64,000 nucleotides of DNA from CAADGU01 sp035444285. Its GTDB lineage: Bacteria; Chloroflexota; Anaerolineae; Promineifilales; Promineifilaceae. Shown piece by piece: positions 30,498-39,433 of the stretch. Numbering within the stretch: the stretch's first letter is position 1; each line of letters starts with the position of its first letter. Where the stretch lies: the NCBI GenBank assembly GCA_035444285.1, contig DAOMOK010000006.1, positions 248,001-312,000 of the forward strand. The letters are read 5' to 3'. The notes below the pieces were generated by a model. It made no database searches and had not been told where the DNA came from. It saw only the letters and a list, made by a program, of their open reading frames with translations. Made by a program: the position numbers and the translations under genes.

Positions 30498-33027
30498 ATT
30501 CATACGCCAGCGCCCGCACAATGTCCAGTCGGGCTGCCTGCCGCGCCGGAATGAGCGCGCCCAGGATGCCAAAACCCAGCCCCACCACAATCGCCAACAG
30601 TATACCGGCAAATGAGAAGGAGAAGGGCAAGATCATGCCCACCATGCTCATTGCCCCTACCAGGATGTAGCTCAGCCACAAACCGGCGAGCAGGCCAAAT
30701 AAGGTGCCTGTGGCTGTCAGCAGCAAGCTCTCGGCGGTGATCATACGCCGCACCTGGCGGCGGGTAGCCCCTACCGCCCGCAGCGTGCCAATCTCGCGGG
30801 TGCGTTCTAAGACGTTGATCGCCAGTGTGTTGATCAGCGCGATCAGTGAAGGCAGCGCCAGAATGATGAGCAAAACATACATGCCATTAAAGACCGCCAT
30901 CGTCCTGTCCATTTCTGACTGCCATTCGGCCAGCGAATAGAAGGTGAAGGCCGGATACCCGGCGGCAATCTGCTGCAAACCGGCAGCAACCGGGGCGGCG
31001 TCGGCGGATGCGGCCCGGTCAACCATCACCAACATATCCGTTGTCTCGTTAAAATCCTGGGCCAGATTGGCCTGGGAAATGTAACCGGTTGCCAGTTTGA
31101 AGTTGAGGAAATCACCGCCGATGGCGGCTACCTGATAGGCTTGCGCGCCGTTCGGTGTTTGTAGGGTGAGTTCATCCCCGACCGACACCGCGTTTTGGGC
31201 AGCGAAGATGCCGTTGACGATGATGGCACGGCCGTTGCCCAGCGCCGCAAATGCCGTTTTCTCATCTCCATCAGAAAAGATCAGCCCGGCCATTTGTGGG
31301 TAGGTCACAGGGTCAAGGCCAATCACCTGCAAATCGGTGCCGTCAATCTGGCTGGTGGTCAGGCGCAGCGAGGTGGCCCGCTCCACACCAGGCACTGCTT
31401 CAATGTCGGCCATCATCTGCGAGCCGGCGCCGATATTGCCGCCGCCCAATACCAGCGAGGGCGGCATGAAGAGGTAATCGCTGCCCAACGTGGTGTTTAT
31501 CCAATCCGTCATGCCCCCTTGCAGGGAGACAATCAGACTGCCCATGGCCACCAGCAGCGATAGGCCGATGGTAATGACCGAGGCGGTGATGGCCGCCCGG
31601 CCCGGCTGCCGGGTCAGGTTGCCCTGGGCAATTTGCCCTTCGCGGGCGAAGACGATGGTCAGCAGGCGGCCAAAGATGCGCGCCAGCGGGTAGATGAGGG
31701 CGGGCAGCACCAGCGCCAGCCCCATAACAAAAAGCAGGATGCCCAGCGCTGCTAACCCCACGTTGCCCGGCAGCAGCGTCAGGAAGGCGATGACGATGAG
31801 CACCGCGCCGATGATGGCCCCCCGACCGGCGCGGCGGCGTTCCACTTCGGCCAGCGACGGCCGTAGCGCTTCCAATGGCGACACGCGCATGGCTGCCAGC
31901 GCCGGGAACAGCCCGGCCAAGAGGGTAATGCCCACGCCCAGACCAATCGCCAGCACAAACACCCAGGGCGCAAAGACGGGGCCGCTGACGCTGGTGCGCA
32001 TCAAGTTCTCCAATATGGATTGCATCCCCACGAGCAGCCCGGCAGCCATTAGATAACCAAAGGCGATGCCGACGGCCGTGCCGATTACCCCCATCACCAG
32101 ACTTTCCGTCAAGATCAGCCCCAAGACAGTTTTGCGGGAAGCGCCAATGGCGCGCAACATGCCAATGTCGCGGCGGCGTTCCACTACCACCGTGCGAAAA
32201 GTAATGAAGATGATGAAGCCGCCCAGGGCAATGGCAATGACGCCAAACATGTTGTAGATGTAGTTGGCAGCTTCCAGGGCGGCGGTAAATTCTGAGCCGG
32301 TGGTGGCGCCACCCACTTTGTAGCTACTGCCCAGGCGGGTCAGGACGGCCGCGCGTACCGCATCGGCGTCCGCATTGGCCGCAAAGCGGGCTTCAATGAT
32401 ATTGATTTGCCCCGGCAAATTGAATGTGGTTTGGGCGGCTGCCAGGGGGATGAAGACCTCTTCGCTGCCCTGCGGCGCCCGACCGGTGGTAATGCCTACA
32501 ATCTCAAAATTCATTGTGCCAGTAGCGGCGGGCAAACGGAGTGTATCCCCGACACCCAGGCCGGTGTTTTGCGCCAGACTGTTGGCAATAAGGATGGCAT
32601 TTTGGTCAGCAGCGGTCAGGAGACGGCCGTCGGCCAGGGCGATTGTCTCTACATCTGTAACCGTTTCCGGGTCTACGCCGCGCACAATCAAAAGCACGAT
32701 GCTTGTACCGTCGTTACTGGCAAGGGCCTGTGAGGCGGGCAGCGCCATCGGCCGTACCAACTGGGGCGAAACAGCAGCGACGCCGGAGATTTGGCGTACC
32801 TGGTCGGCGACGGCCGTGTCAAACGGGCCGCGCGTCTCATTGGAAACGGTCAGGTCTACCTCGTCGGCGATGGCCGACAGATTGCCCTGGATGGCCTGTT
32901 GCATGGCGGGCAAAATGCCGTTGAACCCAACAATAATCATCACCCCAAACACAATGGCTAACAGGGTGAGCGTGGTGCGTAATTTCCGTCCGCGTAAATA
33001 ACGTAGGGCTAGTTTGATATTAAACAT
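30496..33027 (-). CDS. FtsX/MacB-type ABC permease
   Basis: An 843-residue permease with a duplicated FtsX arrangement: an N-terminal helix with the start motif LALRYLRGRKLRTTLTLLAIVFGVM, a large extracytoplasmic domain of about 220 residues, three helices, then a second such unit starting near residue 440 and ending with three helices. The last residues (ARQAARLDIVRALAYE) match the FtsX signature end. It works with the ATPase encoded upstream, 55 bases away, as a LolCD- or MacB-like machine moving lipoproteins or peptides. A PadR regulator heads the operon. Confidence 0.9.
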   Translation of the reverse strand: MFNIKLALRYLRGRKLRTTLTLLAIVFGVMIIVGFNGILPAMQQAIQGNLSAIADEVDLTVSNETRGPFDTAVADQVRQISGVAAVSPQLVRPMALPASQALASNDGTSIVLLIVRGVDPETVTDVETIALADGRLLTAADQNAILIANSLAQNTGLGVGDTLRLPAATGTMNFEIVGITTGRAPQGSEEVFIPLAAAQTTFNLPGQINIIEARFAANADADAVRAAVLTRLGSSYKVGGATTGSEFTAALEAANYIYNMFGVIAIALGGFIIFITFRTVVVERRRDIGMLRAIGASRKTVLGLILTESLVMGVIGTAVGIAFGYLMAAGLLVGMQSILENLMRTSVSGPVFAPWVFVLAIGLGVGITLLAGLFPALAAMRVSPLEALRPSLAEVERRRAGRGAIIGAVLIVIAFLTLLPGNVGLAALGILLFVMGLALVLPALIYPLARIFGRLLTIVFAREGQIAQGNLTRQPGRAAITASVITIGLSLLVAMGSLIVSLQGGMTDWINTTLGSDYLFMPPSLVLGGGNIGAGSQMMADIEAVPGVERATSLRLTTSQIDGTDLQVIGLDPVTYPQMAGLIFSDGDEKTAFAALGNGRAIIVNGIFAAQNAVSVGDELTLQTPNGAQAYQVAAIGGDFLNFKLATGYISQANLAQDFNETTDMLVMVDRAASADAAPVAAGLQQIAAGYPAFTFYSLAEWQSEMDRTMAVFNGMYVLLIILALPSLIALINTLAINVLERTREIGTLRAVGATRRQVRRMITAESLLLTATGTLFGLLAGLWLSYILVGAMSMVGMILPFSFSFAGILLAIVVGLGFGILGALIPARQAARLDIVRALAYE

Positions 33028-33042
33028 TTGTATTACCTCCGA

Positions 33043-33074
33043 ATGGTTACCGATAACCGATTACCGATAACCTG
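33043..33074. repeat. GATAACCGATTACC word repeat
   Basis: Short tandem words GGTTACCGATAACCGATTACC lie between permease and ATPase genes. They resemble the words at 6318-6350 and belong to family A in style. Confidence 0.5.
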
Positions 33075-33082
33075 CCACTCCC

Positions 33083-33823
33083 CTATGCCATCACCGCCAG
33101 CTTTTCGCGCACGGCGCTTTCTTCGTACTGCCCATCATCGGACAGTCGGGTGTCGTCTACAATGGTGCCGTCCTTGAGGAAGATGATACGGTTGGCATGG
33201 GCGGCGATGCGCGGATCATGCGTCACCATCAGCACCGTGCGCTGCCATTCGTGGCTAATCTGCCGCAGCAGGGCGGCGATCTCGTCGGCGGCGCGGGAAT
33301 CCAGGTTGCCGGTGGGTTCGTCGGCCAGCAACAGGGCTGGCTCGGCCACCAGAGCGCGGGCAATGGCCACGCGCTGCTGTTGCCCACCGGATAGCTCGTC
33401 CGGGCGATGGTGCAGGCGGTCGGCCAATCCCATGCGCGCCAGCCACGCCTCGGCTTTTTTGTGGGCGTCGGCCTGTTTCATGCCGTCCAGGATGAGGGGG
33501 AGGGCGGTGTTTTCTACGGCCGTGAGCACCGGTATCAGGTTGAAAAATTGAAACACAAACCCGATCTGGCGGCGGCGCAGGGTGGTCAGGTCGTCGTCTT
33601 TGAGGCCGGACAACGGCCGTTCGTCCAGCAGCACCCGTCCCGATGTGGGCTGGTCCAGCCCGCCGACCAGATGCAGCAGTGTGGATTTGCCACAGCCGCT
33701 TGGCCCCATCACGGCCACAAATTCGCCGGATTGGATGTTCATGTTGATCTGGTTGAGGGCAGTCACGGCCGTTGCCCCCTGTCCATACACCTTCGTTAGT
33801 TGTTCTGTTTTGACAATGCTCAT
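33083..33823 (-). CDS. LolD/MacB-like ABC ATPase
   Basis: A 246-residue ATP-binding subunit. The Walker A is GPSGCGKST (about residues 40-48), the signature LSGGQQQRVAIARAL, Walker B ALLLADEPTGNLD and the H-loop VTHD. These are the marks of the LolD/MacB subgroup that powers FtsX-type permeases. GGAGATG precedes the ATG at 33823. A longer frame upstream through family A repeats is rejected. It lies between padR-like and permease genes on the same strand. Confidence 0.95.
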   Translation of the reverse strand: MSIVKTEQLTKVYGQGATAVTALNQINMNIQSGEFVAVMGPSGCGKSTLLHLVGGLDQPTSGRVLLDERPLSGLKDDDLTTLRRRQIGFVFQFFNLIPVLTAVENTALPLILDGMKQADAHKKAEAWLARMGLADRLHHRPDELSGGQQQRVAIARALVAEPALLLADEPTGNLDSRAADEIAALLRQISHEWQRTVLMVTHDPRIAAHANRIIFLKDGTIVDDTRLSDDGQYEESAVREKLAVMA

Positions 33824-33867
33824 TTTACATCTCCAAAAAGGGCAGCGCGGGGCTGCCACTGCAATAA

Positions 33868-33950
33868 ACGTAATCGGTAATCCGTATTCCGTAATTCGAC
33901 TACCACTCACGAATTACGACTCACGGATAACGGATAACGGTTTACCGCTC
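33868..33950. repeat. Family A repeat, inverted form
   Basis: GTAATCGGTAATCCGTATTCCG words change to CACGAATTACGACTCACGG words in the second half. The gap separates the ATPase gene from the PadR gene. Beyond it, CACCGCT units (33944-33975) run into the 3' end of the PadR frame. Confidence 0.7.
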
Positions 33951-33955
33951 ACCGC

Positions 33956-34546
33956 TCACCGCTCACCGCTCACCGGTGGTCGCCCTCTTGGCCGTTCTGC
34001 CGGCTCCGGGATCGGCTGGCGGCTGATCTCGTCCAGTCGGGCTTCTATCATTTCCAGCCAGCGTAAATCCGCTTCCAGGTGCATGATTGCCTGATCGAGC
34101 AGCAGGATGTAGGCAAGTTGCGTGGCCGGGTTCACCTGGCTGCGCTGGGCGGTCAGCATGTGCAGTTCCCGATAGAGACCGGCCCGCTGCGTGTAAATCA
34201 GACGACGCGGGTCGCCATCTTCCACTACCAGGCTGAGCATGAGTTTGAGAAAGAACTCATCCCGGCGCCGGTCGCTGAGGCTCGGTTCGTTAAACCACTG
34301 CCGCAGTTCGGCCAGTCCGGCATCCGTGACCATGTAAATGCGCTTTTCCGGGCCGCCATCCTGGGCGACGCCATCTTCCACTACCAGCCCACTTTGTTCC
34401 AGCCGGTTGAGGGTGGAATAGACCTGCGCCGGTTTAATGTCCCAATTCTGCTCGCCGCCGACCATGGCTTCAAACGCATCGTGCAGTTCATACCCATGCC
34501 GGGGGCGGTGGGCCAACAATCCTAATATGGCGTTTCGTACAGACAT
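33956..34546 (-). CDS. PadR-family transcriptional regulator
   Basis: A 196-residue regulator. Residues 1-80 hold the PadR winged helix (ILGLLAHRPRHGYEL and PAQVYSTLNRLEQSGLV), with a beta-wing ending in KRIYMVTDAGLAEL. Residues 90-180 form the helical C-terminal dimerisation domain typical of subfamily I. PadR proteins often repress adjacent transporters, and here the ABC ATPase and permease follow on the same strand. A strong promoter lies 90 bases upstream. The last residues (PVSGER) are encoded by CACCGCT repeat units, so a repeat seems to have replaced the native end. Confidence 0.92.
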   Translation of the reverse strand: MSVRNAILGLLAHRPRHGYELHDAFEAMVGGEQNWDIKPAQVYSTLNRLEQSGLVVEDGVAQDGGPEKRIYMVTDAGLAELRQWFNEPSLSDRRRDEFFLKLMLSLVVEDGDPRRLIYTQRAGLYRELHMLTAQRSQVNPATQLAYILLLDQAIMHLEADLRWLEMIEARLDEISRQPIPEPAERPRGRPPVSGER

Positions 34547-34553
34547 ACATTTT

Positions 34554-34586
34554 AGAAGTTCAACTTTTCCAAAAAGTTGAACTTCT
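34554..34586. repeat. Family D inverted repeat
   Basis: AGAAGTTCAACTTTT and its partner AAAAGTTGAACTTCT make a near-perfect hairpin just before the PadR start, in its leader. A close copy is at 48331-48364. Confidence 0.8.
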
Positions 34587-34634
34587 GAAAGAAAATTAAA
34601 TTAGTAAACAAGTTAATAGTTTAGAATTGGGGAA

Positions 34635-34663
34635 ATTATTAACCAAATTTCTAGTTTTGTCAA
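34635..34663 (-). promoter_or_regulatory. Promoter of the PadR-ABC operon
   Basis: On the minus strand TTGACA (34663-34658) and AATAAT (34640-34635) are separated by 17 bases, near consensus. The start would be at about 34628. The A/T-rich stretch downstream (TTAGTAAACAAGTTAATAG) could hold the PadR operator. Confidence 0.65.
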
Positions 34664-34672
34664 GAGGGGATC

Positions 34673-34706
34673 AAAAAACCCGATTTCTTCAAGAAATCGG
34701 GTTTTT
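34673..34706 (-). terminator. Rho-independent terminator
   Basis: AAAACCCGATTTCTT pairs with AAGAAATCGGGTTTT, with T runs on either side, so it can work in both directions. It lies directly after the holin-like/phosphodiesterase gene and before the PadR promoter, insulating the two units. Confidence 0.8.
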
Positions 34707-34723
34707 ACTGGCTCACGATCAGG

Positions 34724-36784
34724 TCAATCACCAGCGGGGGCCGGGAGGGGAGCGCCCTGCACTTCGGCCAGCCAATGTTTGAACTGGCGGTAGACGGAGT
34801 CCGCCCCGACCAGTTCCGGTTCGGTGATGGGTAATACTTTGGGATGGAGGATGAACGGCCGTGTCTGATACCCGCCCATACCGCCATGACAACCAATTAA
34901 CTCTTCAAAGGCCGCCACTTCGTTGGTTTCCACGTTGTAGAAGCTGTTGATGTACAAATCCGGCGCGTCGGGGAACTGGTTATACCGTTTCAGGTGGCGG
35001 GCGGCGTTAGGGCCAAAGCCGGCTAACGGATTGTCACCTTCCACACGATCATCGTTCAGGTAGTAACGGCCGTTCTTGCCAACCACCACCCCTTCATATT
35101 CTGACGATTGCACCATTACCCAGCCAATGCCTTCATGCTGCACCAGATTGTCCAGCAGTCCGGGGAACAGTTTATCAACTTCCTCCAACGTTATACGGGT
35201 GTCGCGCTTGGTGCCATAGACCAGGCCCAAATTGCCAGAAGCCAGCACAATAATGTTCGCTTCTGGTTTCAGGTCGTCGGCTAACTCTTCTTCACCAACC
35301 TGAACTTCGCCATCCTTCACATTTTTCCCGGCCAGCCGTTTGATCCATCGGCCCGACTTTTTGTCACTTTTCATCACATCGTTGACGACGACATTGACGT
35401 GACCCCAGGACTCATTTGTTTCCATGAAGCCTTGCACCAGAAACTGTTTGGCATGTTGCTGCACTAATTCTTGCAAATCCAGGCCGTAGCGTTGTTTGAA
35501 GGTTGGGCCGCCGCTCTGCCCATGATCAGAGAGGACGACCAGGTGATACGGCCGTGCCGCATCCGCCGCCACACTCTCCAACCGGGCAAACTGCTCATCC
35601 AGCTTGCGCAAAATATCCAGCGCATCCAATGATTCCACCCCCGAATGGTGCGCCACCTCGTCATAGCCCACAAAGGTGGCATAGGCAGACTTCACACCGC
35701 CAAACATATCGCCAATGAGTGTATACACATTCAACTCACGCATGATGATGGTGGTGAAGACGCGCAGCAGCGGATATTTGCCGCCGCGATGATGTTTGTC
35801 CATGATGGGCACCACATTTTTTTTACGCGCCTGGCGGAACTGCCACTTTTCCAAAATGATGTCCCATCCCATCAGCAACATGGTGCGGGTGATATTGTAG
35901 GGATTGGCAAAGTAGGCGTAATAATCGGTCATATGCAGCCGGGAGAAATCCTTCATGACGCTAGCGGTGACGCTGACGATGGGCGCATCGCCGGAGACCA
36001 GATTGCCGCGGCTGGCGCCTTTTTCCACCAGCAGCCCATTGCCATCGGAATGCTCTTTTTCCAGCCGGGCTACTTCGTCCGGGTTGCTGGAAGCCACAAT
36101 TGTTTTGCGTTTCCGGTCATACCAGCGGAAGGCTGGGATGTCTTTATTAGAACCGTGCAGGATACCTAGCTGGCTGGCGGAGGTTTGTGAGGACATGTCC
36201 GTTTCCCACTCCACCAGTTCATAGTCGCCAGAGTCTAGCCAGCGTTTCATATTGGCCGCATAACCGGCAGCCATGGCTTTTTCCAGTACCGGCCTGGCCA
36301 GCCCGTCAATTTCCAGGAAGATGATGCCGGGTTTGTCGGTTTCTTCTGGTTTGGCGATCTTTTTGGCGCGTCGTTTGACCACGTTGCGGTAGTAGGAATT
36401 GTCGTCGTCAATGGTGAGCAGAGAACTGGCAATGGCATTCACGGCCGTCAGCCCCAACGCTATCCAAATGGCCGTGCCCACACTGGCAACCTCAAAACTG
36501 GCGGAAAGCTCACCGGCCAGATAGATGATCACGCCGTTGAGTATTAGAGCGGCAATGCCCAGGGTCAGTACAGCAAAGGGCAAAATGATGTAACTCAATA
36601 GCGGCCACAGCAGTGCATTGAGCAGGCCGATGATCGCGGCCGCAATGACGGCCGCGCCAAAACCATTAAGCTGAAATCCATCCAATATGAGGGACATCAA
36701 AAACAACGCCAGGGATTCGATGGCCCAGATGACTAAAATACGCCACACCGGCTTTCTACTTTTAGGGTGGGGTTTCGTTTTCAT
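34724..36784 (-). CDS. Holin-like membrane domain fused to a phosphodiesterase/phosphatase domain
   Basis: This 686-residue protein joins two modules. Residues 15-125 contain four hydrophobic segments like the phage-holin 4 family (ESLALFLMSLIL, LNALLWPLL, LGLTAVNAIASSLL). From about residue 155 a domain of the alkaline phosphatase superfamily begins (IIFLEIDGLARPVLEKAM), with further metal-site patterns SSQTSASQLGILHGS, FVGYDEVAHHSG and LVVLSDHGQSGGPTF. The plan suggests a membrane-tethered enzyme that hydrolyses phosphodiesters or phosphoesters. Both parts are read in one frame without a break. The substrate is not known. Confidence 0.85.
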   Translation of the reverse strand: MKTKPHPKSRKPVWRILVIWAIESLALFLMSLILDGFQLNGFGAAVIAAAIIGLLNALLWPLLSYIILPFAVLTLGIAALILNGVIIYLAGELSASFEVASVGTAIWIALGLTAVNAIASSLLTIDDDNSYYRNVVKRRAKKIAKPEETDKPGIIFLEIDGLARPVLEKAMAAGYAANMKRWLDSGDYELVEWETDMSSQTSASQLGILHGSNKDIPAFRWYDRKRKTIVASSNPDEVARLEKEHSDGNGLLVEKGASRGNLVSGDAPIVSVTASVMKDFSRLHMTDYYAYFANPYNITRTMLLMGWDIILEKWQFRQARKKNVVPIMDKHHRGGKYPLLRVFTTIIMRELNVYTLIGDMFGGVKSAYATFVGYDEVAHHSGVESLDALDILRKLDEQFARLESVAADAARPYHLVVLSDHGQSGGPTFKQRYGLDLQELVQQHAKQFLVQGFMETNESWGHVNVVVNDVMKSDKKSGRWIKRLAGKNVKDGEVQVGEEELADDLKPEANIIVLASGNLGLVYGTKRDTRITLEEVDKLFPGLLDNLVQHEGIGWVMVQSSEYEGVVVGKNGRYYLNDDRVEGDNPLAGFGPNAARHLKRYNQFPDAPDLYINSFYNVETNEVAAFEELIGCHGGMGGYQTRPFILHPKVLPITEPELVGADSVYRQFKHWLAEVQGAPLPAPAGD

Positions 36785-36810
36785 ACTCCACTCTTCTCCA
36801 AATATGCGAC

Positions 36811-36846
36811 AAAAATGCCAGGCACTTCAATAGTGCCTGGCATTTA
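36811..36846 (-). terminator. Hairpin after the small membrane protein gene
   Basis: AAATGCCAGGCACT pairs with AGTGCCTGGCATTT around a five-base loop. It lies directly downstream of the gene at 36851-37150 and has a T-rich end, so it may act as its terminator. Confidence 0.6.
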
Positions 36847-36850
36847 TCTA

Positions 36851-37150
36851 TTAACTACTGCCCATGCCCGGTATCTGGTTACGATTGCCGTACCCACCAC
36901 CACCATAGGCTATCACATCTATAACCACCGCCAGGCCGACCCAGACCCAATCGAACCCAACCATCCCCCCGGGGGCAACGCTGACATACATCAACGTGGT
37001 CCAGGGCAAGAAAATTAGACCTATGATCGGCCAGAGAGCCGATTCAAAAGCGCCGGCAACACCTACCCATCGTGCTGGCGTTGCCAACCACCAAAAAATT
37101 CCGCCGATGCGCGGCCCTAAGAACACTAAAATTGTAAATAAGCAACACAT
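36851..37150 (-). CDS. Small conserved membrane protein, copy 2
   Basis: A 99-residue paralogue of the protein at 20052-20345. It shares the opening MCCLFT, the central LIFLPWTTLMYVSV and FDWVWVGLAVVIDV segments, and the glycine-rich GGGGYGNRNQ end. Three hydrophobic segments should cross the membrane. The GGAG of the site GGAGATTGCGTT lies nine bases before the ATG. No function is known. The two copies sit in unrelated contexts, so the family appears to act alone. Confidence 0.75.
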   Translation of the reverse strand: MCCLFTILVFLGPRIGGIFWWLATPARWVGVAGAFESALWPIIGLIFLPWTTLMYVSVAPGGMVGFDWVWVGLAVVIDVIAYGGGGYGNRNQIPGMGSS

Positions 37151-37590
37151 AACGCAATCTCCTTGAAAACGGGCCTCTCAGATTTGTGAATCACGAGAGA
37201 TAGATGGACGGCCGTATGGCCGTTGATAAACACCCCTACCTTGCCAATTAAACGTTAATGTTTTCTATAGCTTCCTGACTATATCTGGTCTCAATCCATC
37301 TTGCCAATTACTCAAGCTACAGGATAGGGCGCGTTTCATCCGCGCTGGTGCTGACGACGAATTGGCCGAAGGCCAGGCGAGTGTCGGGGACACGGCCGTC
37401 CAGCCAATCAGTCTCCAGCCCCATTCTCGTTCATTCTCCAGACCCATGTGGACGGCCTTCCTTCCCTATTATACTGTGGGCGTAACCGTTCAGACCTGAC
37501 AGATTTTTTACTCGTTCAACTTGAAGCTTTGCAGTCCCAAAACCTGTCAGGTCTCTCGATGGGCTGAACGATATCAAAGGAGTATCACAG
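37151..37590. other. 440-base gap before the ABC operon
   Basis: This region contains a direct repeat CTTGCCAATTA at 37240 and 37300, two ACGGCCGT palindromes and the family F repeat at its end. A 35-codon minus-strand frame (37317-37424) that ends DETRPIL has coding-like composition and could be a gene fragment, but I cannot identify it. No clear promoter is visible. Confidence 0.4.
37488..37569. repeat. Family F inverted-repeat element, copy 1
   Basis: GTTCAGACCTGACAG opens and AACCTGTCAGGTCT then GGCTGAAC closes an element of about 82 bases. The same arms bound 50043-50136. It lies in the 5' untranslated region of the ABC ATPase gene. Confidence 0.75.
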
Positions 37591-38493
37591 ATGACGAACT
37601 ACATTTTGGAAACCCATAACCTGAGTAAAACTTTTGGCCGGGTCACGGCCGTAGACCAGGTCAATTTGCAGATCCACCCAGGCGAACTGTTTGGTTTTTT
37701 GGGGCCAAACGGCGCGGGCAAAACAACGACCATTGGCATGGTGCTGGGGCTGGTTGCGCCCAGCAGCGGGCAGATTGAGATGTTTGGCCTGCCCGTTACC
37801 CCCAACCAGACACGGCCGTTGCGCCGCGTCGGTTCATTGGTGGGTGCGCCTGCTCTGCTGCCCTACCTGTCTGGGCGAGACAACCTGCTGCTGCTGGCCC
37901 GGTTGGCCGATGATGTGCCTGACGGCCGTATTGATGAAGTCGTTGCCCGGGTAGGCATGAGCGAGGCCGCCGGCCGAAAAGTGCAAAGTTATTCCACCGG
38001 CATGAAACAGCGTATGGGGTTAGCGGCAGCCCTGCTGCATCGTCCTGACCTGATCATCCTGGATGAACCCACCAACGGGCTTGACCCCAAAGGGATGCGC
38101 GAAATGCGCCAACTGCTGCGCGACCTGGTGGCTGATGGTGTGACCATCTTTCTGAGCAGCCATCTGCTCCACGAAGTAGAGCAAATCTGCGACCGGGTGG
38201 CCGTTTTGAACCGGGGCCAGATTGTGGCCCAGGGCAAAGTCAGTGACCTGCTCGGCCAGCAGCAGATGACGGTAAAAGTTGGCGTGGCCTCCCCCACCGA
38301 GGCGCAGGCCGCGCTGCAATCATTGGCAGGTGTGGAGCGGTTATCGGCCAACGGCCGTTACCTGGAAGTCGGCGGCGTCAGCGGCGAAACCATTGTGCGC
38401 CACCTGGCCCAACATAACATCTACCCCGGTGAAGTCATCGTGCAGCGGGTAGACCTGGAAAGTCTGTTTTTAGAAATGACGGAGAGTGTATGA
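37591..38493 (+). CDS. ABC-2 type exporter ATPase
   Basis: A 300-residue ATPase of the CcmA/BcrA group. Walker A GPNGAGKTTT (about residues 39-48), signature YSTGMKQRMGLAAALL, Walker B LIILDEPTNGLDP and the H-loop SSHLLHEV are all intact. The last 80 residues form the regulatory extension common to drug and lipid exporters. AAGGAG precedes the ATG. It overlaps the permease gene by four bases (ATGA). A two-component system follows in the same direction, a common arrangement for envelope-stress or antibiotic exporters. Confidence 0.94.
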   Translation: MTNYILETHNLSKTFGRVTAVDQVNLQIHPGELFGFLGPNGAGKTTTIGMVLGLVAPSSGQIEMFGLPVTPNQTRPLRRVGSLVGAPALLPYLSGRDNLLLLARLADDVPDGRIDEVVARVGMSEAAGRKVQSYSTGMKQRMGLAAALLHRPDLIILDEPTNGLDPKGMREMRQLLRDLVADGVTIFLSSHLLHEVEQICDRVAVLNRGQIVAQGKVSDLLGQQQMTVKVGVASPTEAQAALQSLAGVERLSANGRYLEVGGVSGETIVRHLAQHNIYPGEVIVQRVDLESLFLEMTESV

Positions 38494-39344
38494 TGTTTTG
38501 GAATATGTTACGCATTGAGCAACAGAAATTGTGGAAGCGCACCATCTTGCGTGTGGAATTGATCATCATGGGTGTGGGTGTGCTGGCCCTGAACGCCCTC
38601 TTTTTTGCCATTAGCCGGATGGATGGCAGTAATCCGGCGATGGCCCAACTGGAGCAGACGTTGGTCTGGCCGCTGGGACTGGTGCAGTCGGTGGGGCTGG
38701 CTGCCGGCCCCAGCCTGGGCGGTATTTTAATGGTCATCTTGGTGGGGGCGGTGGTCGCTCAGGAATATACCTGGCGGACGTTGCAACTGTGGCTGAGCCG
38801 GGGTGTGCCCCGCAGTACATTTCTGGCAGCCAAGTTTGCGGCTCTGTTGCTGCCTGCCTTGCTGTTGGTATTGACGCCACTGTTCTTTGGGGGATTGGTT
38901 ACGGCCGTGCTCAGCCAGATTATCCTGGGACACATCCCCGTGGATGCGGTGGAGTGGGGTCGCCTGCTGACCACCACGCTGGCAACGGCTTACAGCCTGC
39001 TGCCTTACGCCGGGCTGGCCTTCTTCCTGGCGGTGGCTACCCGCTCGGTCATTGTGGCCGTAGGCGCCGGGCTGGCCTACATCTTGCTGTTGGAAGGGAT
39101 CGTTGTTCAACTGCTAACTTTTGCCGGGGGTGGTTGGGCCGACATTGGCCGTTACTTACCCGCCGGATTGGGCCAGGGCATGTTATCCATTGGTACGGCG
39201 ACCACCGTTGAGGTTGGCGGGCAGGCTGCGCCAGCTATACAATTTCTGGAACCCGGCGCAGCGGCCATCGGCATTGCCCTTTACAGCGTCGCTTTCGTCG
39301 CCCTGTCCATTGTCATCTTCCGCCGCCAGGATTTGGGTGGATAA
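38490..39344 (+). CDS. ABC-2 type exporter permease
   Basis: A 284-residue membrane protein with six hydrophobic segments: the opening helix (IIMGVGVLALNALFFAI), a long loop, and the paired helices with GILMVILVGAVVAQEYTWRTLQLWLSRG, the conserved amphipathic site of ABC-2 permeases. It pairs with the overlapping ATPase gene. The substrate is unknown. A gap of 89 bases separates it from the histidine kinase gene. Confidence 0.9.
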   Translation: MMFWNMLRIEQQKLWKRTILRVELIIMGVGVLALNALFFAISRMDGSNPAMAQLEQTLVWPLGLVQSVGLAAGPSLGGILMVILVGAVVAQEYTWRTLQLWLSRGVPRSTFLAAKFAALLLPALLLVLTPLFFGGLVTAVLSQIILGHIPVDAVEWGRLLTTTLATAYSLLPYAGLAFFLAVATRSVIVAVGAGLAYILLLEGIVVQLLTFAGGGWADIGRYLPAGLGQGMLSIGTATTVEVGGQAAPAIQFLEPGAAAIGIALYSVAFVALSIVIFRRQDLGG

Positions 39345-39433
39345 CACCAGCGGTAATCTATATTGGCTGTGGCCGGTTTCTGACCGCGCCACAGCCCGTG
39401 TACAAATCCTGAGGCATTCAAAAAGTTGGTACC

